Shown here piece after piece: positions 25,526 through 35,995 of a stretch of 35,995 bases of DNA. The notes under the pieces were generated by a model, which was not told the origin of the DNA, searched no databases, and was given only the letters and a program-made list of their open reading frames with translations. A program made the position numbers and the translations under genes. Every line of letters begins with the position of its first letter. The first letter of the stretch is position 1. The DNA is from an uncultured Lachnobacterium sp. (GTDB taxonomy: Bacteria; Bacillota; Clostridia; Lachnospirales; Lachnospiraceae): assembly GCA_900546625.1 (NCBI GenBank), contig URDU01000029.1, positions 1-35,995 of the forward strand, written 5' to 3'.

Positions 25526-25627
25526 GTTACTGTTCAAACATCAATGCGCCCGGCAACCTGTTTATGTTATACATCATAAGTCATTTTGGTTGGGATGTCA
25601 AAGTGTTGCTAATGATAAAACAGTAAC
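25526..25627. repeat. Weak inverted repeat upstream of hemerythrin
   Basis: GTTACTGTT (25526-25534) is exactly complementary to AACAGTAAC (25619-25627). Its left part, GTTACTGTTCA, repeats 11 bases of the palindrome at 16185. It may be an eroded copy of that family. Nothing coding is seen in this gap. Confidence 0.3.
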
Positions 25628-25634
25628 ATATAAA

Positions 25635-25664
25635 TTGCAATTATATGATAGATAATGATATAAT
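25635..25664 (+). promoter_or_regulatory. Promoter of the hemerythrin gene
   Basis: TTGCAA (25635-25640) and TATAAT (25659-25664) are separated by 18 bases. Transcription should begin near 25671, leaving a leader of about 104 bases. Confidence 0.6.
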
Positions 25665-25670
25665 TTTAAT

Positions 25671-25774
25671 TGTCCGGATGCGGGTTTGATGCTACGAAGT
25701 CAGGCTATGGTGCATATGACAAAGTATATTTAGTAAAGTTGATATATTACTATATAAGAAAGAAGGATGAAATT
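25671..25774 (+). other. Possibly structured mRNA leader of hemerythrin
   Basis: The first 50 bases can close on themselves: TGTC (25671-25674) with GACA, and ATGC with GCAT, across a small internal loop. The enclosed segment is purine and pyrimidine mixed and GC-richer than its flanks. I could not match it to a riboswitch consensus, including c-di-GMP class I. The frame is open here but has no ribosome site or homology, so it is treated as untranslated. Confidence 0.35.
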
Positions 25775-26176
25775 ATGTATGAAATGAAACCAGAATATTA
25801 TATCGGAATAGATATGATTGATGAGGAGCACAAGCAGTTATTTAAATATGCAGATGAAGCATATGAACTGCTGCATGATGAGTTTACACCGGATAAATAT
25901 GATAAGATGGATATCATATTGGAGAAGCTGCGCGACTACACAGTAAAACACTTTGCTGACGAGGAGCAGTATATGGAATCAATCCATTACAAGAAGATGT
26001 TTACACAGAAGGTTCAGCATATGGAATTTGTACAAAAGCTGGATGAGTTCATTGAGCATCACAGTGATGAGGAGATAGATCAGGATGAGCAGATTATGGG
26101 AATCCTCAAATATCTCACAGACTGGCTGATAAACCATATCCTGTACGTGGACTGCCAGATACCAAAACCGCAATAA
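25775..26176 (+). CDS. Bacteriohemerythrin
   Basis: This 133-residue protein is a di-iron hemerythrin, an O2-binding four-helix bundle. It shows the expected ligand pattern: the DEEHKQLF segment (His), TVKHFADEEQYME (His and Glu), the downstream His cluster in VQHMEFVQKLDEFIEHH, and WLINHILYVD (His...Asp). IGIDMIDEEH at the start is the standard N-terminal signature. The ATG at 25775 has AAGGA eight bases before it. In anaerobes such proteins may scavenge or sense oxygen. It stands as a single gene with its own promoter and terminator. Confidence 0.95.
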   Translation: MYEMKPEYYIGIDMIDEEHKQLFKYADEAYELLHDEFTPDKYDKMDIILEKLRDYTVKHFADEEQYMESIHYKKMFTQKVQHMEFVQKLDEFIEHHSDEEIDQDEQIMGILKYLTDWLINHILYVDCQIPKPQ

Positions 26177-26204
26177 ATGTTTCGTATATTCTGACACAGA
26201 GTAA

Positions 26205-26247
26205 GGACCGCAGGTCACCGCCAGCCGGGGCAATGCGGTCCAAATTT
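26205..26247 (+). terminator. Intrinsic terminator after hemerythrin
   Basis: GGACCGCA (26205-26212) pairs with TGCGGTCC (26234-26241) around a GC-rich loop, and AAATTTTAT follows. Confidence 0.8.
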
Positions 26248-26279
26248 TATAGAAAAATATAGCGTAATCAGCACAAGTT

Positions 26280-26288
26280 TGGTATAAT
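26280..26288 (+). promoter_or_regulatory. Extended -10 promoter abutting a start codon
   Basis: TGGTATAAT ends at 26288, only six bases before the ATG at 26295. A transcript starting at the usual distance would begin at or next to that ATG, giving a leaderless mRNA. No -35 and no ribosome site are seen. Confidence 0.6.
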
Positions 26289-26294
26289 TTGAAT

Positions 26295-27725
26295 ATGAAG
26301 AATAAGCGAAGATTTGCAATGGTCTCAGTTGCAGTAATCGTAGTAGCACTGCTCCTCGAGGCGGGAATTTTGAAATATGTCAATGACGCAAATGCATATA
26401 GGGTATCAAAGGTGCTTTTAGATCGTGTTGTCACTGTGCTCGATAAAAATGATCAGAGTGAGGAGGAGCTTATAGAATCGTTAAAGGACGATTATATAGT
26501 CAGGGCAAAGGCAGTGTCATATATCGTAGATGCAAAGCCACAGGTAGAAAATGATGTGGAGGAACTGCAAAAGATAGCAAAGCTGATGTCGGTAGATGAG
26601 ATACATCTGTTTGATGAAACCGGCCGTATAACCAGCGGCAGTTTGCCCCAATACTTTGGCTACAGCTTTGATTCAGGGGAGCAGATGTCATATTTTAAAC
26701 CGATGCTCACCGATAAGAGTCTTACGATGTGTCAGGATGTCACACCGAATACAGCAGAGGGCAAGGCGATGATGTATGCCATCACCTGGAATGAGGCAGG
26801 TACAATGATGGTACAGGTGGGTTTAAAGCCGCAGAGACTCTTAGATGAATTGAAGCAGAATGAGATTTCCACAGTGGTTTCTGATATGCCTGTATACAAG
26901 GGAATGGAAATATATGTGGCAGATGCAGACACAGGACTGGTTAAAGGAGCAACAGATTGTGATAAAATAGGAAAAACCTTTAATAATTTAGGCATTCCGA
27001 CAGATATTAAAGAAGGTAATAAGCCAACAGTAAGGCATGTGAGTGTAAACGGAACCGGCTGCAGATGTGCAATCAGAAGAGATGACAAATATATAGTGGC
27101 CGTCACCATTGAAAGATCCTTTTATATGACGAACAGCGTAGTGGCAATGCTTGTAGTGGGTATATATCTGATACTCGCATCGTGTTGCATGGTGTATATG
27201 TTTTCAAAGATTATGAAGGAAAAATATGAGAAAGAAAAGCTGCTTTATACATCAAATACCGATGAGCTTACCGGCTGCCTGAACAGACATGCCTATGAGA
27301 CAGATATCAATAAGCTAGATTTGAAAAAAGAGTGGATATATATATCACTGGATTTAAACAGCCTAAAGCATGTAAACGATACATATGGACATGCTGCCGG
27401 CGATGAGATGATTTGCGCAGCCGCAGCATGTATGATGGCAAGCTTTGGTGAGTTTGGCAGGGTGTACAGAATAGGCGGAGATGAGTTTGCGGTGATAGTC
27501 ACAAAAAAGCCGGACGAGCTTGATGCAATGACAAAGCATTTCGACAGCAGCGTAGCAGGATGGAAAGGGGAAATCGTCGATTCCATGACCATCTCATACG
27601 GATGTGTAAGCAGTCTGGAGGAGGAGTGGGGGCATATATACGATATTGCGAAGGAAGCTGACAGGAGAATGTATGCAAGTAAGGCATATTATTACAGTGG
27701 CAGCGGCATAGACAGGAGAAAATAA
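26295..27725 (+). CDS. Membrane diguanylate cyclase with extracellular sensor
   Basis: This 476-residue protein has a membrane helix at about 7-27, an extracellular region of some 250 residues that resembles a Cache-type sensor (KLMSVDEIHLFDETGRI), a second helix near 278-303 and a GGDEF domain. YTSNTDELTGCLNRHAYETD opens the cyclase, DLNSLKHVNDTYGH gives the metal site and RIGGDEF the signature at 394-398. The signature is intact, so it should make c-di-GMP. The RxxD inhibitory site is absent. A TTG at 26289 is in frame, but the ATG at 26295 is preferred. The LacI gene begins one base after its stop. Confidence 0.93.
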   Translation: MKNKRRFAMVSVAVIVVALLLEAGILKYVNDANAYRVSKVLLDRVVTVLDKNDQSEEELIESLKDDYIVRAKAVSYIVDAKPQVENDVEELQKIAKLMSVDEIHLFDETGRITSGSLPQYFGYSFDSGEQMSYFKPMLTDKSLTMCQDVTPNTAEGKAMMYAITWNEAGTMMVQVGLKPQRLLDELKQNEISTVVSDMPVYKGMEIYVADADTGLVKGATDCDKIGKTFNNLGIPTDIKEGNKPTVRHVSVNGTGCRCAIRRDDKYIVAVTIERSFYMTNSVVAMLVVGIYLILASCCMVYMFSKIMKEKYEKEKLLYTSNTDELTGCLNRHAYETDINKLDLKKEWIYISLDLNSLKHVNDTYGHAAGDEMICAAAACMMASFGEFGRVYRIGGDEFAVIVTKKPDELDAMTKHFDSSVAGWKGEIVDSMTISYGCVSSLEEEWGHIYDIAKEADRRMYASKAYYYSGSGIDRRK

Positions 27726-27726
27726 A

Positions 27727-28752
27727 TTGGCAACAATCAAGGAAATTGCACAAAAAGCAGGAGTTAGCACAACAACTGTCTCAAACGTGATACACGGAAA
27801 GACCAAAAAGGTATCCCCGGCGACAATCGACAGGATTGAATCGCTTATAACGGAGCTGGGATATGTCCAGAAAATGGGACTTCGAGTGCTGAATAATGAA
27901 AAGTCCCAGCTCATAGCGGTGGTTGTTAATTATCATAAGGACTTCAAGGACTCTATATTAGGTGATCCGTTTTATGGAAAGATAATAGGCTTTATCGAGG
28001 AATATATACAAAAGCAGGGTTATTACATGATGATATGCTCCACAAAGGATGTGGACAAAATATTCCAGATGGTCGCAGGCTGGGATGTGGATGGTGTCAT
28101 TGCGATATCCTTCAGCAGGCGCAACTGTGAGAAGATATATCAGCTCATCAAAAAGCCGATAGTTGCAATAGATGCATACGGGGAGCCGGATGAGACAGAC
28201 CCGGCACATGTGGTCAATATCGGGCTGGATGATGAGGACGGCGGCTATCAGATGACAAAATATCTTCTCGAATGTGGCTATGAGGAAATCAAGATTTGCG
28301 CCGGCCGTGACAGTGGAGTGGATCATCTGAGGTACCTTGGTGCGCAAAAGGCTATGAGTGAGAGTGCAACAGACAGCCAGAAGCTGCAGTTTGTTGCGCT
28401 TGGAATGAACTACGAAAAGCGCAAAGCCGGCTATGACTGGCTAAATATGAGGAAAAAGCCAAAGACAGCATTATTTTTCCTCTCGGATATGTATGCGCTT
28501 GAGGCAATCAGATTTTACTCGGACAAGAAGCTTTCAGTTCCGGATGAAATCGGAGTGGCAGGCTATGATGATATCAGCTATGCACAGTATTCAACACCGC
28601 GTCTGACTACCATTAAGCAGGATGTGGAGCGCAAGGCAAAGCTTGCAGTGGAGCTTGTCATGAAATGGATTGATGATGGAGTGATGCCGGAAGAAAAGGA
28701 TATACTTCTTCCTGTCGTGCTCGTAAAGAGAGATTCGGTGGTGCCACAATGA
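27727..28752 (+). CDS. LacI family transcriptional regulator (TTG start)
   Basis: This 341-residue repressor opens with the helix-turn-helix ATIKEIAQKAGVSTTTVSNV, then IHGKTKKVSPATIDRI, and has the usual ligand-binding domain ending IGVAGYDDISYAQYSTPRLT. Translation should start at TTG 27727: AGGAG lies eight bases upstream and the sequence begins exactly at the LacI N-terminus. Its recognition segment VSTTTVSNVIHGK closely matches that of the regulator at 3108 (VSTMTVSNVINGK), so similar operators are expected. It is read from the same transcript as the diguanylate cyclase and probably controls the PTS operon downstream. Confidence 0.93.
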   Translation: MATIKEIAQKAGVSTTTVSNVIHGKTKKVSPATIDRIESLITELGYVQKMGLRVLNNEKSQLIAVVVNYHKDFKDSILGDPFYGKIIGFIEEYIQKQGYYMMICSTKDVDKIFQMVAGWDVDGVIAISFSRRNCEKIYQLIKKPIVAIDAYGEPDETDPAHVVNIGLDDEDGGYQMTKYLLECGYEEIKICAGRDSGVDHLRYLGAQKAMSESATDSQKLQFVALGMNYEKRKAGYDWLNMRKKPKTALFFLSDMYALEAIRFYSDKKLSVPDEIGVAGYDDISYAQYSTPRLTTIKQDVERKAKLAVELVMKWIDDGVMPEEKDILLPVVLVKRDSVVPQ

Positions 28753-28808
28753 CAGGCTTATGAAATTAAACACTGACGCTCACACAAAGATATACAAAGC
28801 ATTTAAAT

Positions 28809-28849
28809 CAGGTATGGTTTCACATAGGTGAACCGGTACCTGTTTTTTT
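28809..28849 (+). terminator. Intrinsic terminator after the LacI gene
   Basis: CAGGTA (28809-28814) pairs with TACCTG (28837-28842), an inner GGTTTCAC/GGTGAACC stem adds pairs, and seven T follow (28843-28849). Confidence 0.85.
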
Positions 28850-28895
28850 GTACACATTACACTAAAATCAGCCTTATAACCTTGTGAAAAAATAC

Positions 28896-28969
28896 GGTTA
28901 TCTACATAACCTATTTACATATACAGCTTCTCATGCTATAGTCTGCTCATAGTAAGTTATGTACATAAC
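28896..28969 (+). promoter_or_regulatory. PTS operon promoter bracketed by two operators
   Basis: TTTACA (28914-28919) and TATAGT (28937-28942) are spaced by 17 bases. GGTTATCTACATAACC (28896-28911) lies just upstream of the -35, and the perfect palindrome GTTATGTACATAAC (28956-28969) lies just after the start point. Centres are 59 bases apart. This layout suits repression by a LacI dimer pair, most likely the regulator encoded immediately upstream. Confidence 0.75.
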
Positions 28970-29008
28970 CTAATGCAGTTATTATAGGATAAAGAATCAG
29001 GAGGAACC

Positions 29009-29986
29009 ATGAAACAGATTTTAATTGCTACACATGGAAAGATGGCATCGGGCATCCGTTATACAGCGGAGCTTATCGTGGGAAAGATGCCAAATATCAC
29101 AACAATAGACGCTTACGTTAATCCGGATGACAATATTGTTGAACAGTTCAATGATTTTTTCAGCCGGCACGAGGGTGAGCGTATTATAGCCTTTACAGAT
29201 ATGATGGGCGGCAGCGTAAACCAGAAGCTTATGGAATTCGCAAAGAAAGATAATGTGACACTCATAACAGGAACCAATCTGCCGGTGCTTTTATCAGTGA
29301 TGCTTGCTAAGGACGACGTGACAGACGAGGAAATCAAGGGCTATATAGAGGAGTCCAGAAATGAGCTTAAGCTTGCATATGAAAAGCCAAAGAAAGCCAA
29401 TGATAAGTCTGAAAAAGAAAATGCATCAGGCGAAGCTGACAAAAATGACAATCAGATGGAAACAATCTCTTACGAAAATTCCAATGCAAAAATAGCAGCG
29501 CTTCGAGTTGATGACAGACTGATTCACGGACAGGTAGCCATGACCTGGACAAAGCACCTTAAGGTAAACGGAATTGTTGTGGCAAATGATGAGGCTGCAA
29601 ACGACAATACTCAGAAGATGGCGCTCAAGATGGCAGTTCCTGCAGGAATCAAGGTGCTCATAAAGCCGGTTGACAGAGCTATACAGGTATTAAATGACCC
29701 GCGAGCTTCAAAAATGAGAATACTTGTACTTACAAGAAACGTAAAGGATGCACTGACAGTCAGAAAACAAATTGGAGAGATTGAGTTTTTAAATATTGGA
29801 AATGTGGGCAGATTTGACGGAGTTGATGTGTCGGAAAAACAGCTTTTGTCTCCTACGATCATGCTGACAGATGACGAGGTGAAGTATCTCAGAGAGCTTG
29901 CAGAAATTGATCCTAAAACATGTATGCAGCAGGTGCCAAACGATGAGAAGAAGCTGATTAAAGATGTGATAGGCACTTTGAGATAA
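29009..29986 (+). CDS. Mannose-family PTS component EIIAB (fused)
   Basis: This 325-residue cytosolic phosphotransferase relays phosphate from HPr to sugar. The IIA domain (residues 1-125) starts MKQILIATHGKMASG with the phosphorylated His at residue 9. A charged linker rich in Lys, Glu and Asn follows at about 128-152. The IIB domain carries ALRVDDRLIHGQVAMTW with its active His at residue 173. Such an A-B fusion is usual in ManX-type proteins. AGGAGG precedes the ATG. It heads an operon with IIC, IID, an oligo-1,6-glucosidase and a HAD phosphatase. The transported sugar is not certain. Confidence 0.95.
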   Translation: MKQILIATHGKMASGIRYTAELIVGKMPNITTIDAYVNPDDNIVEQFNDFFSRHEGERIIAFTDMMGGSVNQKLMEFAKKDNVTLITGTNLPVLLSVMLAKDDVTDEEIKGYIEESRNELKLAYEKPKKANDKSEKENASGEADKNDNQMETISYENSNAKIAALRVDDRLIHGQVAMTWTKHLKVNGIVVANDEAANDNTQKMALKMAVPAGIKVLIKPVDRAIQVLNDPRASKMRILVLTRNVKDALTVRKQIGEIEFLNIGNVGRFDGVDVSEKQLLSPTIMLTDDEVKYLRELAEIDPKTCMQQVPNDEKKLIKDVIGTLR

Positions 29987-30019
29987 AAAATAAGAATAAA
30001 CACAAGGAGAAAAGAAATT

Positions 30020-30828
30020 ATGTTGAATGCATTTTTAGTTGCGCTGGCAGTTTTTATATGTGTCGGCGGAGCAGAGTTAATTGGTTTTACCATGTTGAAC
30101 CGTCCTATAGTAATCGGACCGTTGGTAGGTCTGTTTTTAGGAGATATCCACACAGGAGTCATGGTTGGAGCCTCTCTTGAAGCAGTATTCATGGGAGTTG
30201 TAAATATCGGTGGAGCATCAGCGGCAGAGCCCGGAATTGCAACCGCAGTAGGAACGGCATTTGCCATTATGCTCGGCAAGGGAAGCGAGGTTGCGCTGAC
30301 ACTTGCACTTCCGATCGGTATACTTGGACTTCAGATTAAGACAGTATTATATATTTTCATTGTCGGTATGTTTGCAAAGAAGTTTGATGTGCTTGCAGCA
30401 GAGGGCAAGGAAAAGCAGATTGTATTTTTACACTATGGTCTGTGGGCTATAAACTGGATACTTTATTCACTGGTAGCGTTCTTTGGAATACTTTTTGGTT
30501 CAGATGCAGTCAGTGCTCTGCTTAAGGCTATTCCGGATGTTGTAATGAACGGACTTACGGTATGTGGCGGATTACTTCCGGCAGTAGGTATGGCAATGCT
30601 TATGAAGATGCTCTGGGACAACAAAATATGTATGTTTTATTTCCTTGGATTTGTCCTTTCGGCATATATGAATCTCCCACTGATAGCTATTGCGGTTGTT
30701 GGCGTGATAGTAGCCATTTCGGTAGGAATGAACGATTTGAAGTTTAATAAGCTTGAGTCGATGAAGGTGGCCTTACCGGCAGGAAACAGTAATACAAAGT
30801 TTGATGAGGAAGAGGAGGAATTTTTAGC

Positions 30829-30832
<4 letters not shown>
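30020..30832 (+). CDS. Mannose-family PTS component EIIC
   Basis: This 270-residue membrane protein is a ManY-like sugar channel subunit. It begins MLNAFLVALAVFICVGGAEL and contains the conserved IGPLVGLFLGDIHTGVMVGASLEAVFMG and NIGGASAAEP regions, with about eight to nine hydrophobic segments. The C-terminus is acidic (DEEEEEFLA). AAGGAG lies upstream of the ATG. Its stop overlaps the IID start (ATGA). Together with IID it forms the membrane part of the transporter. Confidence 0.94.
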
Positions 30833-33361
<2,529 letters not shown>

Positions 33362-33383
33362 GCTACCGGTTCAAACAGGTAGC
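33362..33383 (+). other. Intercistronic hairpin
   Basis: GCTACC (33362-33367) and GGTAGC (33378-33383) form a six-pair stem between the glucosidase stop and the HAD gene. No T-run follows, so it is more likely an mRNA processing or stability element than a terminator. Confidence 0.45.
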
Positions 33384-33411
33384 CACAGCTTTATGAAAGG
33401 GTGAATACATT

Positions 33412-34251
33412 ATGACAGAAAAATATATGATAGCGGTCGATATGGATGGCACTCTTCTAAACAGTAAAGGAAAAATAACAGAGAGGACACTTGATACTCT
33501 TAAGACCCTTCTGGATGCAGGTCACTATGTGGTGCCCGCATCCGGGAGGGCTTTTCCTATATTGCCGGAGGAGATTAAAAGCCTTTCAGGGATACAGTAC
33601 GCGATACTTGAAAACGGAGCGGTTATATGGGATTGGGCAAAAAAATTGCCACTATTTGTGAAGCTGATGCCGGATGCAGTAGCACAGAGCATTTTGAAAA
33701 AAGTAAAGGAAGCTTATCCGGATGAAAAGTATGTTACAGAGCTCATCGCAGGTGGAATTGTCTGTGCACAGGCAAATGACAGGCCTTTATTCGCCAAGGA
33801 GTGCTTTGGCGGCAATTTTGAAGAATATATGCTCTCAAATCATGAATATATTGAGGATATTCATGAGCGTGTGGATATCCTCCAGAAGGCAGAGAAGATA
33901 AATCTATACTTTGAAAACCGTGATATAGCCGCAGAGGTCAGGAGATACTGGGGAAACATTCCGGGAATATGCGTGACCACATCCGTTGGAGGCAATGTAG
34001 AGTTTACTGCTGCAAATGTGAATAAGGGCACAGGCATAGCTTATCTGAGAAAGCACCTGGGTATAGATAAAAGTCACATAATTGCAATCGGTGACAACGA
34101 AAATGATGTTGAGATGTTTGAGGAGGCGGGAATCTCTGTTGCGATGGGAAATGCGAGAGACGATATAAAAAAGAAAGCAGCCCATGTGACCATTGATAAT
34201 GACCGCGATGGGGCTGCCAGATATTTGCTTGATTTCTTTTCAAAGCATTAG
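33412..34251 (+). CDS. HAD superfamily phosphatase, Cof type
   Basis: This 279-residue enzyme belongs to the Cof/YidA group of HAD phosphatases, which dephosphorylate sugar phosphates and other small metabolites. The first motif VDMDGTLLN gives nucleophile Asp10 and acid Asp12. The family pattern ALENGAVIWD-like (QYAILENGAVIWDW) and the terminal IGDNENDVEMFEEAGISVAMGNA with metal-binding Asp residues are present. AAAGGG lies before the ATG. It is last in the PTS operon, so it may release phosphate from an imported or overflow sugar phosphate; this is inference. Confidence 0.92.
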   Translation: MTEKYMIAVDMDGTLLNSKGKITERTLDTLKTLLDAGHYVVPASGRAFPILPEEIKSLSGIQYAILENGAVIWDWAKKLPLFVKLMPDAVAQSILKKVKEAYPDEKYVTELIAGGIVCAQANDRPLFAKECFGGNFEEYMLSNHEYIEDIHERVDILQKAEKINLYFENRDIAAEVRRYWGNIPGICVTTSVGGNVEFTAANVNKGTGIAYLRKHLGIDKSHIIAIGDNENDVEMFEEAGISVAMGNARDDIKKKAAHVTIDNDRDGAARYLLDFFSKH

Positions 34252-34282
34252 TAGAGATATTTGCTAAGAAGCTATTAAAGGT

Positions 34283-35929
34283 TTACCTGACCAGCTTTTC
34301 CGCATAATCAAGTGCATCCACGATATTCTCATGGAAATTCTCTTTACCGACCAGCTCGATAAAACCATCCTTTTCCATGACATGCATAGGCTGTTCATTG
34401 ACATGCGAAAAAATGAGTGTGATATTCTTGCGCTTGGCACGGTTAAAAAGCTCATGGAGCGATTTCATGGCGCTGGCATCAATCGCAGGAACACTTCTCA
34501 TACGGATGACAACAGCCTTTGTGTGATGATGACTGTTGATGTTAAGTATCTGGTCTGCTGCCGCAAAAAACATAGGTCCGCATATCTCAAAAACACTGAT
34601 AGAGTGTGGGATATCGCGGAGTTTTTCAGCCTCTCCCGGTGTGATATCAGGCGAGTCGGTGTATTTCCATGCTTTGATATCGGCAGTTTCAGCCATACGC
34701 TTCATGAAAAGCAGTGCTGCAAGTACAACGCCAATCTCGATAGCTACCACGAGGTCGAAAAATACTGTCAGGAAAAATGTTGCAACGAGTACGATGATAT
34801 CGCTCTTTGGCGCACTCTTGCACAGGCGGAAAAATGATTCCCAGTCAGCCATATTTGCAGCAACAACGAGCAGAACAGCAGCAAGTGTTGTCATAGGGAT
34901 GAGTGCAGCAAGAGGCATGAGTACGAGCAGTATCACTGTAAGCGTCACGCAGTGTGTGATTCCTGCTATAGGTGTGCGGCCGCCGTTTCGCACGTTTGCA
35001 GCAGTTCTTGCAATAGCACCGGTCGCAGGGATTCCACCGAACAGTCCCGAGAAGATATTTCCAAGTCCTTGGCCTATAAGCTCTGCATTTGATTTATGTG
35101 TATCTCCAATCATTCCATCGGAAACAACAGCCGAAAGCAGCGACTCAATTGCAGCAAGTACGGCTATGGTAAATGCCGGTGAGAGCATCTGCTGTACGAG
35201 CTTCATAGATATAGCCGGTACATGGAATTTGGGAAATGACGAGTCAAGCTGACCATATACACTTCCTATGGTATTTACATCAAGCTTTGCAAAATACACA
35301 ATTGCCGTTGTGACAATTATCGCAACGAGTGAACCCGGGATTTTGTCGGTCACCTTAGGCCAGATAAGCATGATTGCAACAGCCACCAATCCGATAACTG
35401 TTGCGGTTACATTGATAGTGCCTATGTTTTTTCCATAGGCGATTATTTTGTCCCAAAATTCGGATGGTACGGATTTCATCTGAAGTCCGAAGAAATCCTT
35501 TAGCTGTCCGACAAAAAGTGTCACAGCGATACCACATGTGAATCCTGTAGTGATTGTGTATGGAATGTATTTAATCAGAGAGCCGAAACGACATATACCC
35601 ATGATAACAAGTATTATTCCGGCAAGTATTGTTGCCACAATCAGTCCGTCAGTGCCGTATTCGGCAACTATTCCGTATATGATGACTACAAATGCAGCGG
35701 TCGGTCCGCCAATCTGCACACGGCTTCCGCCGAAAAATGAGATGAAAAAGCCTGCTATTATAGCTGTGTAAAGTCCCTGCTCAGGTCCGACACCTGAGGC
35801 AATCGCCAATGCTATAGATAGCGGCAGTGCGATGATGGCTACAATGATTCCGGCTATGATATCCTTTATCAGCTGCGCCTTTGAGTAGCCCTTCATCACA
35901 TCAAAGAGCTTTGGTCTTAATTCGTTCAT
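34283..35929 (-). CDS. SulP family anion transporter with STAS domain
   Basis: This 548-residue inner-membrane protein has the SulP/SLC26 fold: IIAGIIVAIIALPLSIALAI in the first helices, then GLYTAIIAGFFISFFGGSRVQIGGPTAAFV, about 12-14 hydrophobic segments to residue 410 and a cytosolic STAS domain at the C-terminus (SVFEICGPMFFAAADQI ... PAIDASAMKSLHELF). Bacterial members import sulfate, bicarbonate or dicarboxylates, commonly with Na+ or H+. The substrate cannot be told here. A GGAAGGA ribosome site lies 13 bases before the ATG, which is longer than usual. It is convergent with the HAD gene. Confidence 0.93.
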   Translation of the reverse strand: MNELRPKLFDVMKGYSKAQLIKDIIAGIIVAIIALPLSIALAIASGVGPEQGLYTAIIAGFFISFFGGSRVQIGGPTAAFVVIIYGIVAEYGTDGLIVATILAGIILVIMGICRFGSLIKYIPYTITTGFTCGIAVTLFVGQLKDFFGLQMKSVPSEFWDKIIAYGKNIGTINVTATVIGLVAVAIMLIWPKVTDKIPGSLVAIIVTTAIVYFAKLDVNTIGSVYGQLDSSFPKFHVPAISMKLVQQMLSPAFTIAVLAAIESLLSAVVSDGMIGDTHKSNAELIGQGLGNIFSGLFGGIPATGAIARTAANVRNGGRTPIAGITHCVTLTVILLVLMPLAALIPMTTLAAVLLVVAANMADWESFFRLCKSAPKSDIIVLVATFFLTVFFDLVVAIEIGVVLAALLFMKRMAETADIKAWKYTDSPDITPGEAEKLRDIPHSISVFEICGPMFFAAADQILNINSHHHTKAVVIRMRSVPAIDASAMKSLHELFNRAKRKNITLIFSHVNEQPMHVMEKDGFIELVGKENFHENIVDALDYAEKLVR

Positions 35930-35995
35930 TGTCTGATTTATCCTTCCTATAATTTCAAGCCCTAAATCATTGATTTTTGGACTTTTTATTTAAAC

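Noticed and set aside
25671..25725. c-di-GMP class I riboswitch before hemerythrin
   Set aside because: Considered because of nearby c-di-GMP genes, but the conserved GGCAAAC and GACGCAAAGC segments are absent.
25670..25774. In-frame extension of the hemerythrin ORF by 35 codons from a TTG
   Set aside because: The TTG overlaps the expected transcription start, has no ribosome site, and the added residues match nothing in hemerythrins. The ATG at 25775 has a good ribosome site.
34536..35252. 238-codon frame opposite the SulP gene
   Set aside because: Antisense shadow of a well-supported transporter gene; composition is Ser/Ala/Thr-rich as expected from the complementary frame.

Overview
The window looks like chromosomal DNA of a gut Firmicute of the Lachnospiraceae (Agathobacter/Eubacterium rectale or Roseburia type). 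This is inferred from gene content: ABC and PTS uptake of alpha-glucosides with GH31 and GH13 glucosidases, several c-di-GMP proteins, a chemoreceptor, MATE pumps, a bacteriohemerythrin and AGGAGG-type ribosome sites. No rRNA, tRNA, transposase or CRISPR array was seen.

Layout. 1-3094: the tail of an aldo/keto reductase, a consensus promoter followed by a 164-bp foldback palindrome, then a MATE exporter and a membrane diguanylate cyclase (DGC). 3108-13179: an alpha-glucoside locus with a LacI-family regulator on the minus strand, an operator-rich gap, a binding lipoprotein, two ABC permeases (no ATPase gene here), a GH31 enzyme, a maltose O-acetyltransferase-like protein and a second GH31 alpha-glucosidase. 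13254-17831: a DUF4258/YgiT-type zinc-finger pair, exonuclease III, an AAA_14/DUF4143 ATPase preceded by three 33-bp-spaced repeats, and a second MATE exporter. 18188-19401: a MarR-family regulator overlapping a TauE/SafE permease, followed by a 263-bp foldback element with 35-bp near-perfect arms. 19905-24730: a chemoreceptor, an EAL phosphodiesterase with a dead GGDEF domain, and a GAF-GGDEF cyclase, tightly packed. 24779-28752: a GntR/FCD regulator (minus), bacteriohemerythrin with a possibly structured leader, and a membrane DGC read from a promoter so close that the mRNA may be leaderless, followed one base later by a second LacI regulator. 28896-34251: a mannose-family PTS (IIAB, IIC, IID), an oligo-1,6-glucosidase and a Cof-type HAD phosphatase behind a promoter bracketed by palindromic operators. 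34283-35929: a SulP-family transporter (minus).

How it works together (inference). Two alpha-glucoside modules, each beside its own LacI-type regulator, take up and cleave malto- and isomalto-type sugars. Four GGDEF proteins and one EAL protein sit beside sensory, transport and regulatory genes, so c-di-GMP signalling appears interleaved with sugar sensing and chemotaxis. The most unusual non-coding content is the two large foldback elements, the repeats upstream of the AAA_14 ATPase, a dispersed short palindrome family, and the LacI-type operator clusters.
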